DNA of 10,270 nt, from assembly GCA_036939355.1 (NCBI GenBank), contig JALLAP010000912.1:1-10270 (forward strand), in the 5' to 3' direction. The position numbers were made by a program, and so were the translations under genes. Below, one piece after another: positions 1 through 6,028 of the stretch (positions within the stretch are counted from its first letter, which is position 1; each line of letters starts with the position of its first letter). The stretch is from Thalassiosira profunda. Lineage: Eukaryota > Bacillariophyta > Thalassiosirophyceae > Thalassiosirales > Thalassiosiraceae. The notes beneath the pieces are model-generated. The model had not been told where the DNA came from, did not search any database, and saw only the letters and a list, made by a program, of their open reading frames with translations.

Positions 1-486
1 GTCGAAGATGGCCGGTATCGCCAGAAAGAAGTACATCCACATTGGAATCTCCCCCGTCGCCTCGCTGTGCTCTGTTACGGCCTCCCCCTCATTGTTGCTT
101 TGATTCCCCCTCCCCGTGGCCACCAGCGACGTTTGTTCGGTGGGGATCTCCACGTCCCCTCCTCCCCCCTTCGTCGCGGCCCCCTCCTCTTTCCCTTCGT
201 CGTGATCGTACCCCGGAAACGGGATGTGGAACGCCAGCACCATCCAGTGCATCACCAGCCCGAAGAGCATGCCGACGAACATCCCGAACGTCTGGAAGAG
301 CGGCTTGGTGAAATCCTCGATGACGGGCTCGCCGTGCTTATCGACGGTGCCGTTGGTCCCGTGCAATCCCATCATGGTCTTGGAGCAGATGCTGCAGCCG
401 GTGCCGAAGAGGATGGCGAGCAAGAAGAGGACGGTTTCGGCGAGGCCGCAGGCGTGGACGTTGGCGAGGTTGCCGCCGCCCGACAT
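1..486 (-). CDS. SLC35F6-like membrane transporter, N-terminal part (runs off left edge)
   Basis: Reading down from ATG at 486 gives 162 codons open to the window edge. Residues about 15-38 form a hydrophobic helix (AETVLFLLAILFGTGCSICS) and 59-86 form a second one beginning KPLFQTFGMFVGMLFGL. A charged, Gly-rich loop (about 94-148) follows, and a third helix starts at MWMYFFLAIPAIFD. From family knowledge, SLC35F6 of the drug/metabolite transporter superfamily has the same plan: an N-terminal helix, HPFLQAVGMFLGE-like second helix, then a hydrophilic loop and a 'P..CD' third helix. Such proteins sit in endomembranes or mitochondria and their substrates are poorly defined. The start has A at -3 (ACC ATG T) and falls where the family begins. 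An in-frame ATG at 594 would add 36 Arg/Pro/Ser-rich residues in a weaker context, so I did not use it. The loop between helices 2 and 3 seems long. The family call rests on motif resemblance only. Confidence 0.75.
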   Translation of the reverse strand, partial: MSGGGNLANVHACGLAETVLFLLAILFGTGCSICSKTMMGLHGTNGTVDKHGEPVIEDFTKPLFQTFGMFVGMLFGLVMHWMVLAFHIPFPGYDHDEGKEEGAATKGGGGDVEIPTEQTSLVATGRGNQSNNEGEAVTEHSEATGEIPMWMYFFLAIPAIFD

Positions 487-1443
487 GGTGCCGTTGCTGT
501 GTTTGTCGCTCGGTTGGAACCCCGACTGACGAGGTGGGTGGGGTTTTATGAGTGGAGGAGGGGAGGAGCCGCCGCCGCGCCTGCATTTTCCCATCGAGTT
601 TTGCAAAAGCAGGCTGGAGTTTTGTTCAGGTTGCAGAGTTGGGAAGAAGAATGAGTGGACAGGAGTGACAGGGTTTTTGTTATTTGGCGGGAAGAGGTTG
701 GCCAACTCTCGTTTCTGAAGGAGAGAACCCAATGGCCGCGGCCCTCATCTCCCTCGCTCCTCTTCGCCTCCTCCCACCTCTCTTCGATCTCTCTCCTCAG
801 TGGACAGAGGAGACGGTGTGCCCACCGGTATCTACGATACCTTGTGTCGCAAAGTAATGAGAGCTCCATTCTCATCCTTTCTTACCTGATGCTGTTTCAA
901 AGTAGGCGGGGCTGTCGCTGACAGAAAGACATTGCAAGAAGCTTGACAAATAGACCAAGAATCATATGAATTCGTTCTTTGGTACTTGCGTCGGTAGCTT
1001 GTCGGCTCGGCATATCCCGTATGGCCGACGACTGGATGAAAAGCCTCCGAACTGTTAAGCATATCCGGAAATCAAGAATCGACAGACGGAGCACTCTTCA
1101 GTTCAACTTCCAATGTTACAATTTACTCTTCGCGTATTTACAATACAATTTCGACCCGGCCTCGGACCTCCCCTCCCGTCCGATCGCCGAACTCGGTCTA
1201 TTATCGTCGCCGCTGCGTCCTGTCGTGTGGGTGCTGTGGTTGCTTGATTGCGTCTATGGGTTGCAAAAATCAGCCTCCCTTCTCCCTGCCTCTCTCTCCT
1301 TCGTCTATCAACTAGTGTACATTCTCTTGGTCTCGAGGGCCCGCCCCGAAGCGATTAAGCGTGGTCGTCGGGCCGGGCCGCTCCGGCCTCTTAGCTTCGC
1401 GTCGCTCGTGCTTGACGCGCCTTCGCCGCAGCGTGGCCTCTCT
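487..1443. other. Spacer between the transporter and the first CX9C gene
   Basis: This stretch should hold the promoter and 5' UTR of the transporter and the 3' UTR of the CX9C gene, both on the minus strand. Bases 738-800 are strongly pyrimidine-rich on the plus strand and end in CTCAG. A small inverted repeat, GGTATC-TAC-GATACC, lies at 827-841. Open frames here are low-complexity, antisense or incoherent, and I find no gene, tRNA or other RNA in it. Confidence 0.5.
715..885 (-). other. Candidate 5'-UTR intron of the SLC35F6-like gene
   Basis: On the minus strand a textbook donor, ATCAG|GTAAGA, has its GT at 885-884. A pyrimidine-rich acceptor, TTCTCTCCTTCAG|AAACG, ends at 715. Together they would excise 171 nt about 230 bp upstream of the transporter start. 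The sites are seen; their joint use is inferred. The 109-codon frame at 546-875 overlapping this stretch has no protein-like character. Confidence 0.35.
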
Positions 1444-1746
1444 CTAGCAGCCGTTGAGCGCGCAGCGCATGTAGTCCGCCACGGCCGTCCCGCAGCTGAA
1501 CCCCTCGGCCTCCCCGCTCTCGGAACAGCGCTTGAAGAGGCGGTAGCTCTCGTGGCACGCGGTGCGGACCGGGGCCGCGGCTGGGGCAGTAGTGGGGGAA
1601 TTTCGCCGCGACGGCGAGGAGGGGGCGCGCTCGCTCCCGGCGAGAGACGCGAGGGCGGCGTGCGGCGCGGCGGGCATGGCGGAGGGCATGGCGGCGGAGA
1701 GCATGGGATGGGGATGGCTGGGGTGGGCGGCGGCGAGCATCGACAT
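1444..1746 (-). CDS. Twin CX9C (CHCH-domain) small protein, paralogue 1
   Basis: A 100-residue protein. Cysteines at 64/74 and 85/95 form two CX9C motifs (CHESYRLFKRC and CGTAVADYMRC) joined by ten residues, and the last residue is Cys100. Residues 1-60 are Ala/Pro/His/Ser-rich and probably disordered. From family knowledge, twin CX9C proteins are usually imported into the mitochondrial intermembrane space by Mia40/Erv1 oxidative folding and form a disulphide-linked helical hairpin; many serve in respiratory-complex assembly or MICOS. I cannot assign a member of the family. The start is the first ATG in frame after a good context (ACG ATG, A at -3). It is a clear paralogue of the gene starting at 2336, with which it shares ESYRLF(K/R)RC, FSCG.AVA.Y.RCAL..C and the terminal cysteine. 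A possible acceptor, TTTCCCAG, sits just upstream at 1762, so a 5'-UTR intron may exist. Confidence 0.85.
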   Translation of the reverse strand: MSMLAAAHPSHPHPMLSAAMPSAMPAAPHAALASLAGSERAPSSPSRRNSPTTAPAAAPVRTACHESYRLFKRCSESGEAEGFSCGTAVADYMRCALNGC

Positions 1747-2335
1747 CGTGGCGTCGTCGGCCTGGGAAATTTATGGGCTGAAGGCTGAATTGATGGCTGA
1801 TTAGCTGCCTGGTGGGCTTGTTTGTCGTGCTTTGTCGCGTGAAGCCTCCGTGAAAGAAGAGCCGCTGTGTCCGAGCGAAGGGAACAACAACATTGTTGCA
1901 AAAGCCTGTTGGGAGGATGGATGACACTACTGCATTGAAGGAATTAGTATGTCTTCTTTGACACCTGGAGGTCGAAGTGACACCCAAATTGTTCCTTGTG
2001 AGTGTCCGTGACAACTGTTGATCACGTGAGCCATAAGTTCTGCTGTCTTTGATTGAGAAGTAGATAGAGAGAAGCAACGGACACCGGACACGCAACGAGG
2101 GGGTTGCCAAGCATTGCCTTGGGATGACAACGGCCACCCCTGAGCGCGTATGTATGGGGACGGGACCTTCGGCACGGTGCTGAGAGGCTGGGCGGGTGCT
2201 GCTTGCATTTGCATCGACGCAACGGGGCCGAGCCTTGTCATTGGTTGACGCTGACCTGCTGGGTGCACCTTTTGTCGAGGAGGCGGACGACATAACGATA
2301 CCCGCCTGCGCCCTCTCTGGTAAAACGTTCACATC
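1747..2335. promoter_or_regulatory. Divergent intergenic region between the two CX9C genes
   Basis: 589 bp separate the start codons of the head-to-head paralogues, so the promoters and 5' UTRs of both genes must lie here. I see no convincing TATA box, no coding sequence of its own and no strong repeat. A bidirectional promoter is an inference from gene arrangement. Confidence 0.5.
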
Positions 2336-2578
2336 ATGGCACCCACCACGCCCTCGGCGGCAATCAGAAGCGCCGGCAGTACTGCCCGTCCGACGGCCAC
2401 GTCGCCGGCGCTCCCCTCCCCACTGCCATTGCAAGCAGGCGGGCCCTTCTCCGAGAGGGCGTGCGCGGAATCGTACCGCCTCTTCCGGCGGTGCTCCACG
2501 AACAGCGGTGGCGCCGAGACGTTCTCTTGTGGGGCGGCGGTGGCGAGCTACCTGCGGTGCGCGCTGGATCGATGCTAG
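2336..2578 (+). CDS. Twin CX9C (CHCH-domain) small protein, paralogue 2
   Basis: An 80-residue protein. Cys43-x9-Cys53 (CAESYRLFRRC) and Cys65-x9-Cys75 (CGAAVASYLRC) make a twin CX9C hairpin, and Cys80 is the last residue. The first 38 residues are Ala/Pro/Ser/Thr-rich. The start has a strong context (ATC ATG G, A at -3 and G at +4). The linker between the motifs is one residue longer than in paralogue 1 and the N-terminal leader about 20 residues shorter; otherwise the cores align throughout. By family analogy it should be a mitochondrial intermembrane-space protein folded by the Mia40 relay, but no signal beyond the cysteine pattern shows location. The exact complex is unknown. Confidence 0.85.
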   Translation: MAPTTPSAAIRSAGSTARPTATSPALPSPLPLQAGGPFSERACAESYRLFRRCSTNSGGAETFSCGAAVASYLRCALDRC

Positions 2579-3016
2579 AGCGGGGGCGAACGGGGTGCAC
2601 ACTGATGTGCCGGTGCGGGGCGACGGGCGTCGTTGGATTGTGGGGGCTGAAATGGGCCGGAGAATTGCAATTCCAACAGTCGATGGCCATTGCAATGTAC
2701 ACGAGATATTCAGAGGTTGCACAAAATGCACAAACAAAGTAGAGAGACAAGGTAGTGGCAACGGGGCCAGAAGAGATGCACACACATGTGCACAATTGGA
2801 GGGCGGGGGAGAGGAGATATGGGAATGGGAGAGTCGTCACCTTGAATCGCAGCAAATGCAGCACCGGCGAGAGCAACAGGGTTGAATGAAGGGATCATAA
2901 TATGTCATATGAAGTTTCCATTTTCCATTTTCGTGTGTTTAAATTTTCGAAAGAGTCGGGCTTCTTGCGGCCAGCGCTTCTCTTTCTCCATCTGTTGTTG
3001 CAGGTGCCTTCGCTCC
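2579..3016. other. Spacer: 3' UTR of CX9C gene 2 and upstream region of the coiled-coil gene
   Basis: No gene is supported here. A likely splice acceptor on the plus strand, TTCTCTTTCTCCATCTGTTGTTGCAG, ends at 3003, 13 bases before the first ATG of the next gene, which suggests a 5'-UTR intron. No matching GTAAG or GTGAG donor is obvious; a weak GTGTGT at about 2934 would give an intron near 70 nt. Antisense open frames crossing this stretch look like composition artefacts. Confidence 0.4.
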
Positions 3017-3538
3017 ATGATGGCTGCCGCTAGCAAAGTCGTCGACCTGACGTCCGATGACGAGGACAAACCCAGCCCTCGGTCCGTCAACGCCGTCGAG
3101 GCTGCATCTAACGACAACGCCAAGGCCGCTACCGACCTTCCCCTAGCAGTTGCCGAAAAGCCCGCCGAGGACAACGCCCTTAGTGACCGTCTCTCTGACG
3201 AGGCGGAAGCCGGCTTCGAAGACATCGACGCTATCACCAAGGAGGCCGAACTTTCTCTCGAAGAGATGGACGTGCAGCTCAAGGCGATGTCCGAGGCCAT
3301 CACTTTCGACGATCAGCGGAAGGCGCAGGCCGCCACGCGCATCGAAAGTGCCGTTCGTGCCCTCGAGCTCGATTTCGTGAGGCAGTTGCAGAGTAAGGAC
3401 GACCGCATCGGCGTGCTTACGGCCAAGTTGCAGAAATGGAAGCACAAGTGGCTGGCGGAGCGGCAGGAGTGGGAGGCCAAGACGCGCGCTTTGGAGCAGC
3501 GGGTGGAGGAGCTCCAGCGGGCGCTGCACCGCGCCTAA
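3017..3538 (+). CDS. Acidic coiled-coil protein with SUMO-interaction-like motif
   Basis: A 173-residue protein with no family I recognise. Residues 8-12 are VVDLT followed by SDDED. This is the classic layout of a type-a SUMO-interacting motif (hydrophobic-hydrophobic-Asp-Leu-Thr plus an acidic stretch), and it also resembles casein-kinase-2 sites. Residues 18-70 are Asp/Glu/Ala-rich and probably disordered. Residues about 72-171 are a long charged helix with heptad spacing (IESAVRALELDFVRQLQ, then LTAKLQKW, and LEQRVEELQRAL at the end), so a coiled coil is likely. Two ATGs are adjacent (3017, 3020); the second has the better context (A at -3, G at +4), making 172 residues equally possible. 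Frames further upstream cross a likely splice acceptor and were not used. The motif suggests a SUMO-linked nuclear role, but that is inference. The last 23 residues resemble a segment of the coiled-coil protein at 8603-9403. Confidence 0.75.
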   Translation: MMAAASKVVDLTSDDEDKPSPRSVNAVEAASNDNAKAATDLPLAVAEKPAEDNALSDRLSDEAEAGFEDIDAITKEAELSLEEMDVQLKAMSEAITFDDQRKAQAATRIESAVRALELDFVRQLQSKDDRIGVLTAKLQKWKHKWLAERQEWEAKTRALEQRVEELQRALHRA

Positions 3539-3836
3539 GGGCGTGCCTTCCCCGGCCCTGCACGACGACTTTCCCGTGACTCGCTTCCTCATTGGTGCTC
3601 TGCAGCATGCGTCTCTGGCCCGTGGCGATTACCGTTTTGGAGCGGTGCACCTGCTCCCATCCTTGTTCACCCCGATAAAATCACCTCTTCCTCGCATCAT
3701 TTATTCCTCCCCACCCACCCCGTCGGCCCACCCCGTTGGTGGGCGTTCCAATTGCTCCTATGCATGCAAAAAGTATTGCGGTGGCGAGTACTCTTGGCAT
3801 CCCTCGTGCTTGCATTGTTTCACTCGAACAGTTCGT
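3539..3836. other. Spacer between convergent coiled-coil gene and LRR-like tail
   Basis: This is the shared 3' flank of a plus-strand gene ending at 3538 and a minus-strand frame ending at 3837. It carries one copy of a diverged repeat (3648-3720). I see no coding sequence of its own. Confidence 0.45.
3648..3720. repeat. Diverged dispersed repeat, copy A
   Basis: On the plus strand this starts CACCTGCTCCCAT, continues through CGATAAAATC, CACCTCTT and CATT/CATC words, and ends in a CCCCACCCACCC run. The same words in the same order occur at 10033-10112. This copy lacks about 13 bases after GATAAAAT and one base near the start relative to copy B. On the minus strand both copies begin after a stop codon (GGGGAGGAATAA here) and end at CAG|GT. 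Confidence 0.6.
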
Positions 3837-4274
3837 CTACTCCTCCAAGTACGGCAAGACGCCGAGAATGATGATGTTCATGTCGCTTCCGCAGTTTCGA
3901 TGGCCGGCCTGCCTCGCCTCCGCATCCTGTTCGTTGCCATCCTTATTGACCCTCCAAATTGCCAGCTCGAGCATCGTCGTCGCATCCAACAGGTAGTAGT
4001 GGGCAAACCAATCTCGAATGGATGCAATTATCTCTTCCCCCGTCTGCTGAGTGCGGCCTAGGATTTCGTTCACTTTTGCCTGGGCCTGATCGAGCTGGCC
4101 CGGGCTCCTGTATTGCATCCACTTGGACACGATAAGCTTCCTCCCCAGAGTAATTCTGGGCATTGTTGCTCTCAGCACCTGGCAGCTACCACCTTGAAAT
4201 ACGTCGATTTTGCATTGGAACATTCCTGTGGAGCCGTCGGAGAATGTTGCGAACTCAATACAAAGGACCCCCAT
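3837..4274 (-). CDS. C-terminal fragment resembling diatom BspA-type LRR proteins
   Basis: The frame from ATG at 4274 to the TAG ending at 3837 gives 145 residues and stays open upstream of that ATG without protein-like sequence. The second half is convincing: DQAQAKVNEI, then EEIIASIRDWFAHYYLLDATTMLELAIW, and an ending RNCGSDMNIIILGVLPYLEE. From memory of diatom proteomes, many LRR_5/BspA-type proteins end with a helix containing EATTLLELALWK followed by a Cys-Gly-Ala motif and VLPFL. I see no leucine-rich repeats here or upstream to about 4770. It may be the last exon of a gene with an unseen structure, a truncated copy or a pseudogene. The start is arbitrary. The coding nature is moderately sure; the family is a recollection, not a search. 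Confidence 0.5.
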   Translation of the reverse strand: MGVLCIEFATFSDGSTGMFQCKIDVFQGGSCQVLRATMPRITLGRKLIVSKWMQYRSPGQLDQAQAKVNEILGRTQQTGEEIIASIRDWFAHYYLLDATTMLELAIWRVNKDGNEQDAEARQAGHRNCGSDMNIIILGVLPYLEE

Positions 4275-4286
4275 CGCCGTTGGCAA

Positions 4287-4779
4287 ATTGAGGGCGGCGC
4301 TCCCGGTTGTTCTCCTACTGCCGTGGCCGGCCCTGCTGCTGTCGGCTTCCTCGCACCACCTGCACCAAGTTTGTTGCGTGAGATTCGGCCTGACGCGAGA
4401 CGATGGACGCGCCAGCGCGGGCGGGTGGCTGCCACCGCGCGCGGCCGCCCTCCTTGCGATGGCGGCCGTCGCGGTGGTGGGCTTGCATCGTTGCGCTTTG
4501 GTTCAAAGTTGCAGCCAGGGTTGTGGTGTGTGTGATGTGATGTGGAGCGGAGATGGTACGTTGTACAATACGTTGTACCCGCACAAGAACCCAAAGCTAG
4601 AGCAAGAGCCCCCTCCCCCCACCACTCAGCCTCATCTACCCCGCCGCTGCCGCGCTGGCCTATTCGTCTTCTCGTCGGTCTCGCCCGCCCTGCCGCTGTC
4701 GCCGGATATTAAATGCCGTCGCGAAAAAAGGACAAAGGGAGGGAGCGGAGGGAGAAGAAAGCAAAAACTGCTTGCACGC
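4287..4779. other. Upstream region of the MYND locus
   Basis: No supported gene. It contains two copies of TACGTTGTAC (4557-4566 and 4569-4578), a GTGTGTGATGTGATGTGG stretch at about 4529, a C-rich tract at 4609-4630, an AT-rich GATATTAAATG at about 4706 that could serve as a TATA-like element, and a polypurine tract at 4724-4765 just before the first ATG of the MYND locus. The promoter role is inferred from position only. Confidence 0.4.
4557..4578. repeat. Two direct copies of TACGTTGTAC
   Basis: The 10-mer TACGTTGTAC occurs twice with a 2-base spacer, a 12-base period, about 200 bp upstream of the MYND locus. The central TTGTACAA is itself palindromic. A paired protein-binding site is possible but unproven. 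Confidence 0.6.
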
Positions 4780-5027
4780 ATGGCAGCAGCTTGCAGAACG
4801 AGGACAAAGAATGACGAAGACTACGTTTCATTTCACCCGAATACGCGAGTGTCGCATGCCGCCGTGGGCGCGATGAGTAATGTGTTGGGGACGCATTCGG
4901 CGGTCTGGAAAGACGCCGCCAATCGCGATGCCATCATTTCAGGGCTTGTGATCAATGGAGCGGACTGTCTTCTCGCCAAAGAGAAAAAGAGCTCCATTCT
5001 CAGCGGCCGCAATTCAGCGATGGCGAC
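4780..5027 (+). CDS. Probable N-terminal part of the MYND gene, in another frame
   Basis: From ATG at 4780, with G at +4, a frame reads through FHPNTRVSHAAVGAMSNVLG, then WKDAANRDAIISGLVINGAD and CLLAKEKKSSIL. It is compositionally protein-like, unlike the low-complexity frames before it, and has an armadillo-like flavour (small helical segments). The frame stays open to 5088 but loses sense after about 5010, exactly where the next frame becomes sensible (FSDGDMEKAAGGIAG...). I infer that both stretches belong to one gene broken by an uncalled intron, a 1- or 2-base assembly error or a genuine frameshift. CTCCATTCTCAG ending at 5003 would serve as an acceptor, but I found no convincing donor. 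Confidence 0.4.
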
Positions 5028-5834
5028 ATGGAAAAGGCCGCTGGTGGAATCGCTGGGGCTCTCTCGATGCTCGAAAATTATGATGTGAACTCCGACACGA
5101 GGAGGGATAAAGAAGTTGTCATGAGGGAAAGTGATGCCACATTCGGCTGCGAGAAGGGATTGGTGGAATTTTACCGCGGCCGTATTCATTGTTCCTGCTT
5201 GGACGGCTTATGGGCACAGGTGCGATCTCAGCAAAGGACGAGCCTTTGCCCTCAATGCTACGAGCGTAAGCCACGCAGCACCTTTTTTATATGCACCGGC
5301 TGCGAGAGTCAGCAATATTGTTCGGAAGCCTGCGCCGTGGCAGGCTGGCCCGGGCACAAAGAGACTTGCAAGGGAATCAGAGAGTACCGAAAGCAGCATG
5401 CACAAACACACGGCGCACACTTTCCTCGATTGCGAGTCCTTGATGGCGGGGCATCCGCGAGAACCCCGGGCAACGAGCACGCCCACGCCGACAGTCGCCA
5501 TCTGCGGCGCCTGCGCGGGGGAATGATGGAGCATTTGGCATCCGCGTATTTAATGACGGTGGTAGAGTTGAAGAATGGGGGTGAACAGTCGGAGGACCTG
5601 GAAGCAGCCCTGGGAGAGATGCAAGATATGCTCGACAATGCTATCGGGATTGCCCGGCGCATTACCACAGACGGGGAGCCGGTGGGCGACGAGGAGTGGA
5701 GGACGGAGACCGACGCCGCCCGCGAGGCGGGCAAGCAACATCACAGCGAATGGAAGAACCGGATGGAGAATGGGATCACTCGCGGTGGGGGTGGGGGCGG
5801 CTGTCGTGGAAACGACCATCGCAGACGACGATGA
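5028..5834 (+). CDS. MYND-type zinc-finger protein
   Basis: From ATG at 5028 the frame codes for 268 residues. Residues 74-114 are a complete MYND finger with all eight ligands: C74, C77, C89, C92, C98, C102, H110, C114 (spacing Cx2Cx11Cx2Cx5Cx3Cx7Hx3C; genomic 5247-5369). It is preceded by a GRIHCSCLDGLW segment, a Cys-rich lead-in I associate with MYND proteins expanded in diatoms. MYND domains bind two zinc ions and proline-rich peptides, usually as a protein-interaction module; no SET or other catalytic domain follows. After residue 120 the sequence is less coherent, with a helical stretch at about 165-215. The start is uncertain: the open frame continues upstream of 5028 (FSDGD) and probably joins the N-terminal part at 4780-5027. 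The end is uncertain too, since a G-rich run at about 5784-5800 precedes a poor GGGGGG-Arg tail. Confidence 0.72.
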   Translation: MEKAAGGIAGALSMLENYDVNSDTRRDKEVVMRESDATFGCEKGLVEFYRGRIHCSCLDGLWAQVRSQQRTSLCPQCYERKPRSTFFICTGCESQQYCSEACAVAGWPGHKETCKGIREYRKQHAQTHGAHFPRLRVLDGGASARTPGNEHAHADSRHLRRLRGGMMEHLASAYLMTVVELKNGGEQSEDLEAALGEMQDMLDNAIGIARRITTDGEPVGDEEWRTETDAAREAGKQHHSEWKNRMENGITRGGGGGGCRGNDHRRRR

Positions 5835-5859
5835 GACATTGGATGTTTCAACGGTGTAG

Positions 5860-6028
5860 GTATCCTTTGCGTGTGGGGGCATAGTTATTACAGACAGCAA
5901 AGAAGAAAGGAGATGGTGCTGGCGACCTCTCTACTGAGCGCAATCAATCGTTTGTGCTTCACTAAAATAATATGCGTATTCATCCCTGTCTGTTGCAATT
6001 CTGTTGCAAATAATCTCACCGTACCAAA
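5860..6028. other. Short AT-richer spacer between convergent genes
   Basis: This separates the end of the MYND gene from the stop of the minus-strand orphan and should hold both 3' ends. TCTGTTGCAA occurs twice with an 11-base period (5989-5998, 6000-6009). No gene is seen. Confidence 0.5.

Noticed and set aside
67..654. 195-codon plus-strand frame at the left end
   Set aside because: It is the antisense shadow of the transporter gene (His/Glu/Asp-rich, no hydrophobic segments); the minus-strand reading gives clear membrane helices.
546..875. 109-codon minus-strand frame upstream of the transporter
   Set aside because: Incoherent composition, poly-Ala end and overlap with candidate splice sites; more likely 5' UTR and intron.
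979..1788. 269-codon plus-strand frame over the first CX9C gene
   Set aside because: Its second half is the antisense of the CX9C coding sequence and is Gly/Arg low-complexity.
1391..2785. 464-codon open frame on the minus strand across both CX9C genes
   Set aside because: It is antisense to one CX9C gene and in another frame of the other, is Arg/Pro/Ala-rich without domain character, and changes style with the underlying region; high GC lowers stop frequency.
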